Source: Pseudomonadota bacterium (GTDB lineage: Bacteria; Pseudomonadota; Gammaproteobacteria; Burkholderiales; Burkholderiaceae_B). Taken from it: DNA of 5,251 bases. Positions within the stretch are counted from its first letter, which is position 1. Each line of letters starts with the position of its first letter. Under the pieces are notes generated by a model. The model was not told the origin of the DNA. It saw only the letters and a list, made by a program, of their open reading frames with translations, and did not search any database. This document shows positions 1 to 5,251 of the stretch, in pieces. The stretch lies in the NCBI GenBank assembly GCA_021793095.1, contig JAJYTK010000089.1, positions 1 to 5,251 of the forward strand. The letters run 5' to 3'. The position numbers and the translations under genes were made by a program.

Positions 1-898
1 CCCTGAGGTGGCCGGTAACGGCTACAGTGTGGTGCGCTCTTTATTGCATGATGATTGGGCTTGGTATGCCATTGTCTCAATGTTGTTTGCCAAGGTGTTT
101 GCCACTGTCATTACGGTGGGCTCGGGAGCCATTGGTGGGGTGTTTACCCCGGCTCTGTTTGTGGGGGCGGCTTTTGGTGCCTTGTTTGCCAATGTGACGC
201 ATGCATTGGTGCCCGGTTTAGAGGTCAGTCCGGTGATGTATACCTTGGTGGGGATGGGGGCGTTTTTAGGGGCGGCGACCAGTGCTCCGTTGATGGCTAT
301 TTTGATGATTTTTGAAATGACCCTTAGCTACCAATTGGTGTTGCCGCTGATTATGGCCTCTGTGATTGCCTATTTTGTTTCGCGCACCATGGCTGAGGTC
401 GCCATGTATGATGTGGTGTTGGTGCGTGAACGTGATGAATTGCTGCGCCACACCTTGCGTTATACGCGCATTAATCAGCTCATTAAGCCGGCCGAGACGG
501 TATTGCCCATGACGGCGACGGTGCGCGAGTCCATACAGATGTTTTTGGATTATCCCGTACGCTATATTTACATCGTGGATGAGGGCAATATTTATCAAGG
601 GGTGATCGAGCAGCAAAGCCTCACTCGACTGCTGATACAACACCCAGAGGCCCAAGATGAGCCCTTGGGTGAGCATGTGAAAATAGATGCCATTGAGCCG
701 TTGACCTCGTCCATGAGTCTGGATGATGCGCAGGGTCTCTTTGTTAATTTCAATGGTGAACGACTCCCCGTGGTGAATAATGAAACCCAAAAACGTTTGC
801 TTGGGGTCGTTTATAAATCTGCTTTGCTCGAGCGTTATTCGGTACTCAAGCGCACCTTGGATGCCTCTAGCGAGGCGTTGTTGCATTTCCGCCGCTAG
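1..898 (+). CDS. ClC-family chloride channel/transporter with C-terminal CBS pair (5' partial)
   Basis: This is the C-terminal half of a membrane protein of the ClC anion channel/antiporter family. The gene enters from the left edge; the first whole codon is at base 2 and gives 298 visible residues. The opening residues (PEVAGNGY, 1-8) resemble the internal loop of ClcB-like proteins, so the GTG at base 8 is not the real start. Seen: hydrophobic segments at about 23-42, 51-65, 78-106 and 112-128; the ClC signature GGVFTP at 45-50; a tyrosine in MYDVV at about 136, matching the ion-coordinating Tyr445 of E. coli ClC. Two cytoplasmic CBS domains follow at about 158-214 and 226-282; such domains often bind adenine nucleotides and adjust gating. 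The serine and gating-glutamate motifs lie upstream of the window, so channel and H+/Cl- antiporter cannot be told apart. recQ follows on the same strand after 46 bp with no visible terminator, so they may be co-transcribed. Confidence 0.9.
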   Translation, partial: PEVAGNGYSVVRSLLHDDWAWYAIVSMLFAKVFATVITVGSGAIGGVFTPALFVGAAFGALFANVTHALVPGLEVSPVMYTLVGMGAFLGAATSAPLMAILMIFEMTLSYQLVLPLIMASVIAYFVSRTMAEVAMYDVVLVRERDELLRHTLRYTRINQLIKPAETVLPMTATVRESIQMFLDYPVRYIYIVDEGNIYQGVIEQQSLTRLLIQHPEAQDEPLGEHVKIDAIEPLTSSMSLDDAQGLFVNFNGERLPVVNNETQKRLLGVVYKSALLERYSVLKRTLDASSEALLHFRR

Positions 899-932
899 TT
901 GTCTATGGTGGTTAGATTCATTTTAATGACTT

Positions 933-938
933 AGGTGG
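933..938 (+). promoter_or_regulatory. Shine-Dalgarno of recQ
   Basis: AGGTGG lies 6 bases before the ATG at 945. It supports that ATG as the recQ start. The 46-bp spacer between the ClC gene and recQ shows no convincing hairpin or promoter. Confidence 0.6.
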
Positions 939-944
939 GGTGTT

Positions 945-2555
945 ATGCAAAAGGCCTACGAGGTGTTACGCACGGTTTTTGGCCATACCTCATTTAAGGG
1001 ACAACAAGAAGAAATCATCACGCATATTTGTGCCGGCAATCACGCCTTGGTACTGATGCCCACTGGTGGGGGCAAGTCTTTGTGCTACCAGATTCCCGCA
1101 TTGGTGCGCCCCGGTGTGGCCATTGTGATTTCACCCCTCATTGCCTTGATGCAGGACCAGGTGCAAAGTCTCAGGGATCTCGGGGTGCAGGCAGCTTTTT
1201 TAAACTCCACCCTCAGCTGGCACGAAACACAAGAGGTCGAGCAGGCTTTGCGCCAGGGCACCATCGATTTGCTCTATATTGCGCCCGAACGCTTGACGAG
1301 TCCGCGTACCCTAGAGCTTTTAAAATCATTGCCGATAGCTTTATTTGCCATTGATGAGGCCCATTGTGTGGCACAGTGGGGGCATGATTTTAGACCTGAG
1401 TATCTGGGTTTATCGATGCTGGCAGAGCATTGGCCCCAGGTGCCTAGAGTGGCGCTCACGGCGACGGCAAATGCACAAACGCGGCAGGAAATCGCACATC
1501 GTTTGGGGCTCGAGGATGCCGCTCAATTTGTCGCTAGTTTTGATCGGCCCAATATCTTTTATCAAATGGTGGAAAAGAAAAACACCAAAGAGCAGTTATG
1601 GCAGTGGATACAGGCCGAGCACCCAGGGGATAGCGGTATTATTTATGCTCGTTCGCGGGCGCGGGTAGAGGATCTCAGCCACTATCTACAACAGCGCGGG
1701 GTGACGGCAGTGCCCTATCATGCAGGTCTGAGCACCGCCCAGCGAGCCCGTCATCAGGCTTTGTTTTTAGAGACCCCCGGGGTGGTTGTGGTGGCGACCA
1801 TTGCCTTTGGCATGGGGATTGATAAACCCGATGTGCGTTATGTGGCGCACATTGACTTACCGCGTTCTATCGAGGGCTATTACCAAGAAACCGGTCGCGC
1901 CGGGCGCGATGGTCAACCTGCCAGTGCTTGGCTGGCCTATGGCTTACAAGATGCCATACAACTCCATCGCATGGTGGCCGAGTCACCGACCCAAGGTGCT
2001 TTTAGGCAGCAACAGGCGCAACATATCAATGCGATGTTGGGGTTGTGCGAGACGGTGCATTGTCGTCGCCAGCGGTTGCTGGCCTATTTCGATGAGTCCG
2101 CTGAGCCTTGTGGTTATTGTGATAATTGCTTGTCACCCGGACGCCAGTGGGAGGGGACAGTCCCGGCGCAAATGCTCTTGTCTGCCATTTATCGCTTGTG
2201 GCGAGAGCATGGTCAGCATTTTGGTGCGACTCATTTGATTGCTATTTTACGAGGACGCCGGACAGAGCGAGTCATACAGTTTGGACATCAGCATTTGAGC
2301 GTCTTTGGGGTGGGTGCGCAGTATAGCGCCAGTCAATGGCGAGATATGGCGCGACAGATGCTGGCCCAGCAGTTATTGCGGGTCGATAGCCAAGGATACG
2401 GGACGTTTTTATTGACTGAGCAGAGTCGGGCTGTCCTGCAAGGTAAACAGTCAGTGTGGTTTAATCAAAAGCGCAGACCCGTGCAAAGTCAGCATGGGCA
2501 CGCTAATCCTCGGCCGCTTGACCCCCAAAGAGCCCAGGCTGTGTCGAGCGGGTAG
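945..2555 (+). CDS. recQ: ATP-dependent DNA helicase RecQ, lacking HRDC domain
   Basis: RecQ is a superfamily 2 helicase that unwinds DNA 3' to 5' in recombination and stalled-fork repair. Residues seen in order: motif 0 around FKGQQEE (17-23); Walker A PTGGGKS (39-45); motif Ia [11 protein letters not shown] (63-73); DEAH (137-140), continuing into the RecQ aromatic-rich loop [17 protein letters not shown] motif (172-174); FDRPNI (199-204); motif [14 protein letters not shown] (283-295); motif [12 protein letters not shown] (314-323) with the arginine finger. The zinc site is intact, with Cys373, 389, 392 and 395. A winged-helix RQC domain follows at about 405-505 and ends in a [13 protein letters not shown] stretch like that of E. 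coli RecQ. The protein then stops at 536 residues, against about 609 in E. coli, so the HRDC domain is absent. The last 17 codons plus stop overlap the 3' end of ruvB on the other strand. No SOS box was seen in front of it. Confidence 0.95.
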   Translation: MQKAYEVLRTVFGHTSFKGQQEEIITHICAGNHALVLMPTGGGKSLCYQIPALVRPGVAIVISPLIALMQDQVQSLRDLGVQAAFLNSTLSWHETQEVEQALRQGTIDLLYIAPERLTSPRTLELLKSLPIALFAIDEAHCVAQWGHDFRPEYLGLSMLAEHWPQVPRVALTATANAQTRQEIAHRLGLEDAAQFVASFDRPNIFYQMVEKKNTKEQLWQWIQAEHPGDSGIIYARSRARVEDLSHYLQQRGVTAVPYHAGLSTAQRARHQALFLETPGVVVVATIAFGMGIDKPDVRYVAHIDLPRSIEGYYQETGRAGRDGQPASAWLAYGLQDAIQLHRMVAESPTQGAFRQQQAQHINAMLGLCETVHCRRQRLLAYFDESAEPCGYCDNCLSPGRQWEGTVPAQMLLSAIYRLWREHGQHFGATHLIAILRGRRTERVIQFGHQHLSVFGVGAQYSASQWRDMARQMLAQQLLRVDSQGYGTFLLTEQSRAVLQGKQSVWFNQKRRPVQSQHGHANPRPLDPQRAQAVSSG

Positions 2556-3582
2556 GGGTTTTGAGGCCCAAGTGCTCCCAGCTGCGGCTCGTCGCCTGAC
2601 GACCGCGTGGTGTACGTTGTAAAAAGCCGTGTTGGATCAAATAGGGCTCGATGACATCCTCGATGGTGTCGCGCTCTTCGTTGATGGCAGCGGCGAGGCT
2701 ATCGACACCGACGGGCCCCCCCTCAAAGTGATGAATAATGGTTTCAAGTAGTTTGCGGTCCATCAAATCGAGGCCGAGCGGATCGACCTCGAGCATGGCC
2801 AAGGCGGCCTGTGCGGTCGGCTCGTCAATAATGCCCTGTGCCTTGACATCGGCGTAGTCACGTACCCGTCGCAAGAGACGGTTGGCCACGCGCGGTGTGC
2901 CGCGTGCACGGCGGGCGATCTCGGCGGCCCCATCGGGGGTTGCCTCGACGCCCAATAGCCCAGCGCTGCGCGTGACAATTTTTTGTAAATCGGCCACCTG
3001 ATAGAATTCGAGTCGAGATACAATGCCAAAACGATCTCGTAGTGGGGTGGTGAGCATGCCTGCGCGCGTGGTCGCCCCCACTAGGGTAAAGGGCTGCAGA
3101 TCAATTTTGACACTGCGTGCGGCGGGCCCCTCGCCGATGAGGATGTCGATTTGAAAGTCCTCGAGGGCGGGATAGAGTATTTCCTCGACTACGGGTGAGA
3201 GGCGATGAATTTCATCGATGAATAGCACATCGTTGGGCTCGAGGCTGGTCAAAATGGCCGCCAGATCCCCGGGGCGCTCGAGCACGGGGCCCGAGGTCTG
3301 TTTGAGGTGGACGCCGAGCTCTTGGGCGACGATATGGGCGAGGGTGGTTTTACCCAGTCCGGGTGGGCCAAAGAGCAGCACGTGGTCTAGGGCCTCTTGG
3401 CGCTGTTTGGCGGCCGAGATAAAGATCTCGAGCTGGCCACGGACCTTGTGCTGGCCAATATATTCGTCGAGTTGTTTGGGGCGCAGGGCGCGCTCGGCGG
3501 AGTCCTCGTGATTGAGCGGATGAGGGCTGATCAGGCGGGGCGCACCAGCCGAGCTGCCAAGCTGATCGGATTGAATTACCAT
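2503..3582 (-). CDS. ruvB: Holliday junction branch-migration motor RuvB
   Basis: RuvB is the AAA+ ATPase that forms hexameric rings on either side of a RuvA-bound Holliday junction and pumps DNA through it. The 359 residues are full length for the family. Seen: Walker A GPPGLGKT (72-79); Walker B FIDEIH (121-126); the RuvB stretch [13 protein letters not shown] (150-162); sensor 1 ATTRAG (170-175); LRDRFG (181-186), carrying the arginine-finger region; sensor 2 [12 protein letters not shown] (228-239); and the C-terminal winged helix at about 275-335, including GGPVGVD and TPRGR. The start MVIQSD resembles the MxIQTD opening I recall for betaproteobacterial RuvB, which supports the ATG at 3582 although no clear Shine-Dalgarno precedes it. 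An SOS box sits 10 bp upstream. ruvA is not adjacent: a + strand dehydratase gene lies between, with 1,167 bp from the ruvA stop to the ruvB start. The 3' end overlaps recQ. Confidence 0.97.
   Translation of the reverse strand: MVIQSDQLGSSAGAPRLISPHPLNHEDSAERALRPKQLDEYIGQHKVRGQLEIFISAAKQRQEALDHVLLFGPPGLGKTTLAHIVAQELGVHLKQTSGPVLERPGDLAAILTSLEPNDVLFIDEIHRLSPVVEEILYPALEDFQIDILIGEGPAARSVKIDLQPFTLVGATTRAGMLTTPLRDRFGIVSRLEFYQVADLQKIVTRSAGLLGVEATPDGAAEIARRARGTPRVANRLLRRVRDYADVKAQGIIDEPTAQAALAMLEVDPLGLDLMDRKLLETIIHHFEGGPVGVDSLAAAINEERDTIEDVIEPYLIQHGFLQRTPRGRQATSRSWEHLGLKTPTRSTQPGLFGGQAAED
2584..2606 (+). other. Imperfect hairpin just past the recQ stop, inside ruvB
   Basis: GCGG at 2584-2587 pairs with CCGC at 2603-2606, and TCGTC at 2589-2593 pairs with GACGA at 2598-2602. 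There is one bulged C at 2588 and a GCCT loop. The nine pairs start 29 bases after the recQ stop. No T-run follows, so it is not a standard intrinsic terminator. It also encodes the conserved RGRQATSR part of the RuvB winged helix, so it may be a by-product of coding. Confidence 0.25.
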
Positions 3583-3590
3583 GGCTATTT

Positions 3591-3610
3591 CACTGTGTTG
3601 ATATACAGTA
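3591..3610 (-). promoter_or_regulatory. LexA (SOS) box of ruvB
   Basis: Read on the - strand the core is CTGTATATCAACACAG at 3608-3593, a perfect CTGT-N8-ACAG match to the E. coli-type LexA operator. It is flanked by TA on the left, as in the consensus TACTGT(AT)4ACAGTA. The core ends 10 bp before the ruvB ATG, so LexA bound here should block the ruvB promoter until DNA damage. The AT-rich core includes -10-like hexamers (TACTGT, TATATC) on the - strand, but I see no good -35. Control of the divergent dehydratase gene is less likely, since its start is about 100 bp away. Confidence 0.85.
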
Positions 3611-3695
3611 TCCTAACCCGAAACTGCCCGATGGGGAAAGTCCGAGCTCGGGATGCTGAACGGCGTCGTCATGGGTCAAAGCATAACATGAGCAT

Positions 3696-3700
3696 AGGAG
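3696..3700 (+). promoter_or_regulatory. Shine-Dalgarno that fixes the dehydratase start
   Basis: AGGAG lies 8 bases before the ATG at 3709. The other in-frame ATGs, at 3688 and 3721, lack such a site at proper spacing, so 3709 is the preferred start. Confidence 0.7.
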
Positions 3701-3708
3701 TTTCAGGC

Positions 3709-4677
3709 ATGGATGAGTGGATGGATTTAAATGCACAGGCGGTTCAACAGGCGGCTCAACGCTTGGCGGGGCAGGCCGTGCGCACCCCGGTGTTACGTTC
3801 TGCGGCCATTGACGCACAGGTCGGGGCCGAGGTGTTTTTCAAATGTGAAAACTTGCAGCGGGTGGGGGCCTTTAAATTTAGAGGAGCCTACAACGCTATT
3901 GCTGCTTTGGACGAGGCGCAACGAGCACGCGGCGTGGTGGCATTTTCATCTGGAAACCATGCGCAGGCAGTGGCCCTGGCTGCCCAGATCTTTGGTATTG
4001 CAGCCACCATCGTTATGCCGGCGGATGCCCCCGCGATCAAGAAAAATAATGTGCTGGGTTATGGGGCACGGGTAGTCAATTATCAGCGCCTGAGTGAGGA
4101 CCGTGAGGCCATTGCCCAAGCCTTGGCTCGAGAACAGGGAGCGACTATCATTCCCCCCTTTGCCCATCCCGATGTGATTGCCGGGCAGGGGACTGCAGCC
4201 GATGAGCTCTTTTCCGAGGTGGGTGAGCTAGATGCTTTGTTTGTGCCGTTGGGTGGGGGCGGCCTGCTATCCGGTAGCCTACTCGCCCAGCAAGGGCGTG
4301 CGCCCGAGTGCGCGGTGTATGGGGTGGAGCCCGAGGCCGGTGACGATGGCCAGCAGTCTTTTCGTAGCGGCGTCATCCATACTATCGAGCCGCCACAGTC
4401 CATTGCTGATGGAGCGCTGACCCAGGCCTTGGCGCCCATTACCTTTGCCTTGATCCGTCGCTACGCACGCGATGTGCTTACGGTACCAGACAGCGCATTG
4501 ATACAGGCCCTGCAGCTGGTGGCCACCGAGCTCAAATTGGTGATCGAACCCACCGCAGCCTTGGGGTTAGCGGCCCTCTTACAGGGCCGTGTGCCCGTCT
4601 CAGGGCAGCGCGTTGGCGTCATCCTGAGTGGAGGCAACGTTGATCCCGCTGCCTTTGCACACTACCTCACGCACTAA
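3709..4677 (+). CDS. PLP-dependent threonine/serine dehydratase or serine racemase-like enzyme
   Basis: This is a fold-type II PLP enzyme of the threonine dehydratase / serine racemase / threo-3-hydroxyaspartate ammonia-lyase group. It is expected to be cytosolic and to deaminate hydroxy amino acids to 2-oxo acids plus ammonia. Of its 322 residues these can be seen: Schiff-base Lys56 in GAFKFRGA (53-60); the substrate/PLP loop SSGNHAQ (80-86), where Ser81 matches catalytic Ser84 of human serine racemase; the phosphate-binding loop GGGG (182-185); Glu207 and Asp213, matching two metal ligands of serine racemase, with Gly211 in place of the third position (alanine backbone); IEPTAALG (279-286); and Ser307 in LSGGN, which contacts the PLP ring nitrogen. 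No C-terminal ACT-type regulatory domain is present, so it is not a long IlvA-type biosynthetic enzyme. The start follows the AGGAG at 3696. It sits between ruvB and ruvA on the opposite strand, with no evident functional link. The exact substrate cannot be decided from sequence. Confidence 0.9.
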   Translation: MDEWMDLNAQAVQQAAQRLAGQAVRTPVLRSAAIDAQVGAEVFFKCENLQRVGAFKFRGAYNAIAALDEAQRARGVVAFSSGNHAQAVALAAQIFGIAATIVMPADAPAIKKNNVLGYGARVVNYQRLSEDREAIAQALAREQGATIIPPFAHPDVIAGQGTAADELFSEVGELDALFVPLGGGGLLSGSLLAQQGRAPECAVYGVEPEAGDDGQQSFRSGVIHTIEPPQSIADGALTQALAPITFALIRRYARDVLTVPDSALIQALQLVATELKLVIEPTAALGLAALLQGRVPVSGQRVGVILSGGNVDPAAFAHYLTH

Positions 4678-4720
4678 GTTGGCCCAAAGTACACAGGATG
4701 CAGTGCCCGACGAGGCGGCT

Positions 4721-4739
4721 CGCCCAGTACTCATGGGCG
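4721..4739. terminator. Possible bidirectional terminator hairpin
   Basis: CGCCCA at 4721-4726 pairs perfectly with TGGGCG at 4734-4739 around a 7-base loop. It lies in the 72-bp convergent spacer between the dehydratase and ruvA 3' ends, where a shared terminator is expected. No T-run follows on either strand, so the call is weak. Nothing else is visible in the spacer. Confidence 0.3.
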
Positions 4740-4749
4740 GTGCAGCCAC

Positions 4750-5251
4750 TTATCGTCCTGCGAGTTTTTGTAGGGCCTGGCGGATGCTCTCTTCGACACT
4801 GAGCTCGGCATCTATGTCCTTGAGGACACGATTAATTTCCTTTTGGTTGTAGCCCAGCGCCAGTAAAGCATTTTCAATATCGCTGCGTTTTTGTGGGGCG
4901 GGCGCATGGGTGCTGCTGTGAGCCTCGAGGTTAGGGCTCACGGCAGCCAGTTTGCCCCTCAATTCGAGCAATAGGCGTTGGGCGGTTTTCTTGCCGATGC
5001 CGGGGACCTGGGTCAAGGTTTGGCTGTCCTCTTGCTCAATGGCCGTGGCCAATTCATCCACATTGAGTCCGGACAAAATAGACAGGGCCGTGCGTGCACC
5101 GATGCCACTGACTTTAATGAGTTGTCTAAAGGTTTGCCGCTCTTGGTCAGAACCAAAGCCATAGAGCACGTGCGCATCATCGCGAATACTCAGGTGGGTG
5201 AACAGCACCACTTCTTGGTTAAGCTCGGGCAAATGGTAAAAGGTGCTCATG
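4750..5251 (-). CDS. ruvA: Holliday junction DNA-binding protein RuvA (5' partial)
   Basis: RuvA binds the four-way junction as a tetramer or octamer, holds it open and loads RuvB. The 166 whole codons visible start at MSTFYHLPE, which lines up with residue 32 of E. coli RuvA (MTCFYELPE). The first ~31 codons therefore lie beyond the right edge, and the ATG at 5250 is internal. Seen: the end of the OB-fold domain I, with Asp24-Asp25 in RDDAHVLYGF matching the acidic pin Glu55-Asp56; two helix-hairpin-helix motifs, KVSGIGARTALSIL (46-59) and QVPGIGKKTAQRLLLEL (81-97); a flexible linker at about 102-122; and domain III (123-166), whose family role is contacting RuvB, beginning DIENALLALGY. The gene converges on the dehydratase gene. 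ruvB, usually directly downstream, lies beyond that gene. Any promoter or SOS box of ruvA is outside the window. Confidence 0.95.
   Translation of the reverse strand, partial: MSTFYHLPELNQEVVLFTHLSIRDDAHVLYGFGSDQERQTFRQLIKVSGIGARTALSILSGLNVDELATAIEQEDSQTLTQVPGIGKKTAQRLLLELRGKLAAVSPNLEAHSSTHAPAPQKRSDIENALLALGYNQKEINRVLKDIDAELSVEESIRQALQKLAGR

Larger units (their letters stand above)
3583..3708. promoter_or_regulatory. Divergent spacer between ruvB and the dehydratase gene
   Basis: This 126-bp region must hold promoters for two divergent genes. It contains the SOS box near ruvB, a 10-base perfect palindrome CCGAGCTCGG at 3642-3651, and the Shine-Dalgarno of the dehydratase gene. I could not place a -35/-10 pair with confidence for either gene. 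The best + strand -10-like hexamer is CATAAC at 3682-3687, which has no matching -35. Confidence 0.45.

Noticed and set aside
8..10. GTG at base 8 as the start of the ClC gene
   Set aside because: The frame is open to the left edge and the preceding codons (Pro-Glu) fit the family's internal PEVxGNG motif.
266..886. Long - strand open frame (206 codons) antisense to the ClC gene
   Set aside because: It is a His- and Gln-rich shadow of the CBS coding sequence, with no recognisable domain.
3397..3708. In-frame upstream extension of the dehydratase reading frame through antisense ruvB
   Set aside because: The extra residues do not match the family, cover the SOS region and ruvB coding sequence, and lack an SD. 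The ATG at 3709 with AGGAG gives the normal family length.
3590..3817. Small - strand open frame ending 7 bases before the ruvB ATG, a possible leader peptide
   Set aside because: It starts inside the dehydratase gene in antisense, has low-complexity Pro/Val repeats from that gene's codons, and reads through the SOS box.
4515..4522. GCTGGTGG, the E. coli Chi octamer
   Set aside because: It is a single copy within conserved dehydratase codons. The Chi sequence of this organism is unknown, and one chance match is not surprising.
5248..5250. ATG at 5250 as the ruvA start
   Set aside because: It aligns with residue 32 of E. coli RuvA in the middle of the OB fold. The real start is outside the window.

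Overview
The window carries five protein-coding genes and little else. It looks like chromosomal housekeeping DNA from a proteobacterium, most likely a betaproteobacterium. This rests on my reading of the RuvA, RuvB and RecQ protein sequences, the moderately GC-rich coding sequence, and a LexA box of the CTGT-N8-ACAG type used by beta- and gammaproteobacteria. The lineage is an inference from remembered family sequences, not a search result.

Layout, left to right. (1) The 3' half of a ClC-family chloride channel or transporter gene with a C-terminal pair of CBS domains, on the + strand and cut by the left edge. (2) After a 46-bp gap, recQ on the + strand, encoding an ATP-dependent 3'-5' DNA helicase of 536 residues. 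It has the helicase core, zinc site and RQC domain but no HRDC domain. (3) ruvB on the - strand, the Holliday-junction branch-migration motor, whose 3' end overlaps the 3' end of recQ tail to tail by 53 bp. (4) A divergent spacer of 126 bp with a perfect CTGT-N8-ACAG SOS box beside the ruvB start. (5) A + strand gene for a PLP-dependent threonine/serine dehydratase or serine racemase-like enzyme of 322 residues. (6) After a 72-bp convergent spacer with a small GC-rich hairpin, ruvA on the - strand, cut by the right edge before its first ~31 codons.

Three of the five genes act in homologous recombination and replication-fork repair: RecQ unwinds DNA, and RuvA plus RuvB form the branch-migration complex. 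The main oddity is arrangement. ruvA and ruvB lie in the same orientation but are separated by about 1.17 kb that holds an oppositely oriented metabolic gene, and ruvB has its own SOS box. The usual ruvAB operon therefore appears split, with ruvB under separate damage-inducible control. The truncated RecQ, whose last codons are the antisense of the ruvB 3' end, is the second oddity. I see no mobile element, CRISPR array, RNA gene, phage gene or unknown multi-gene system.
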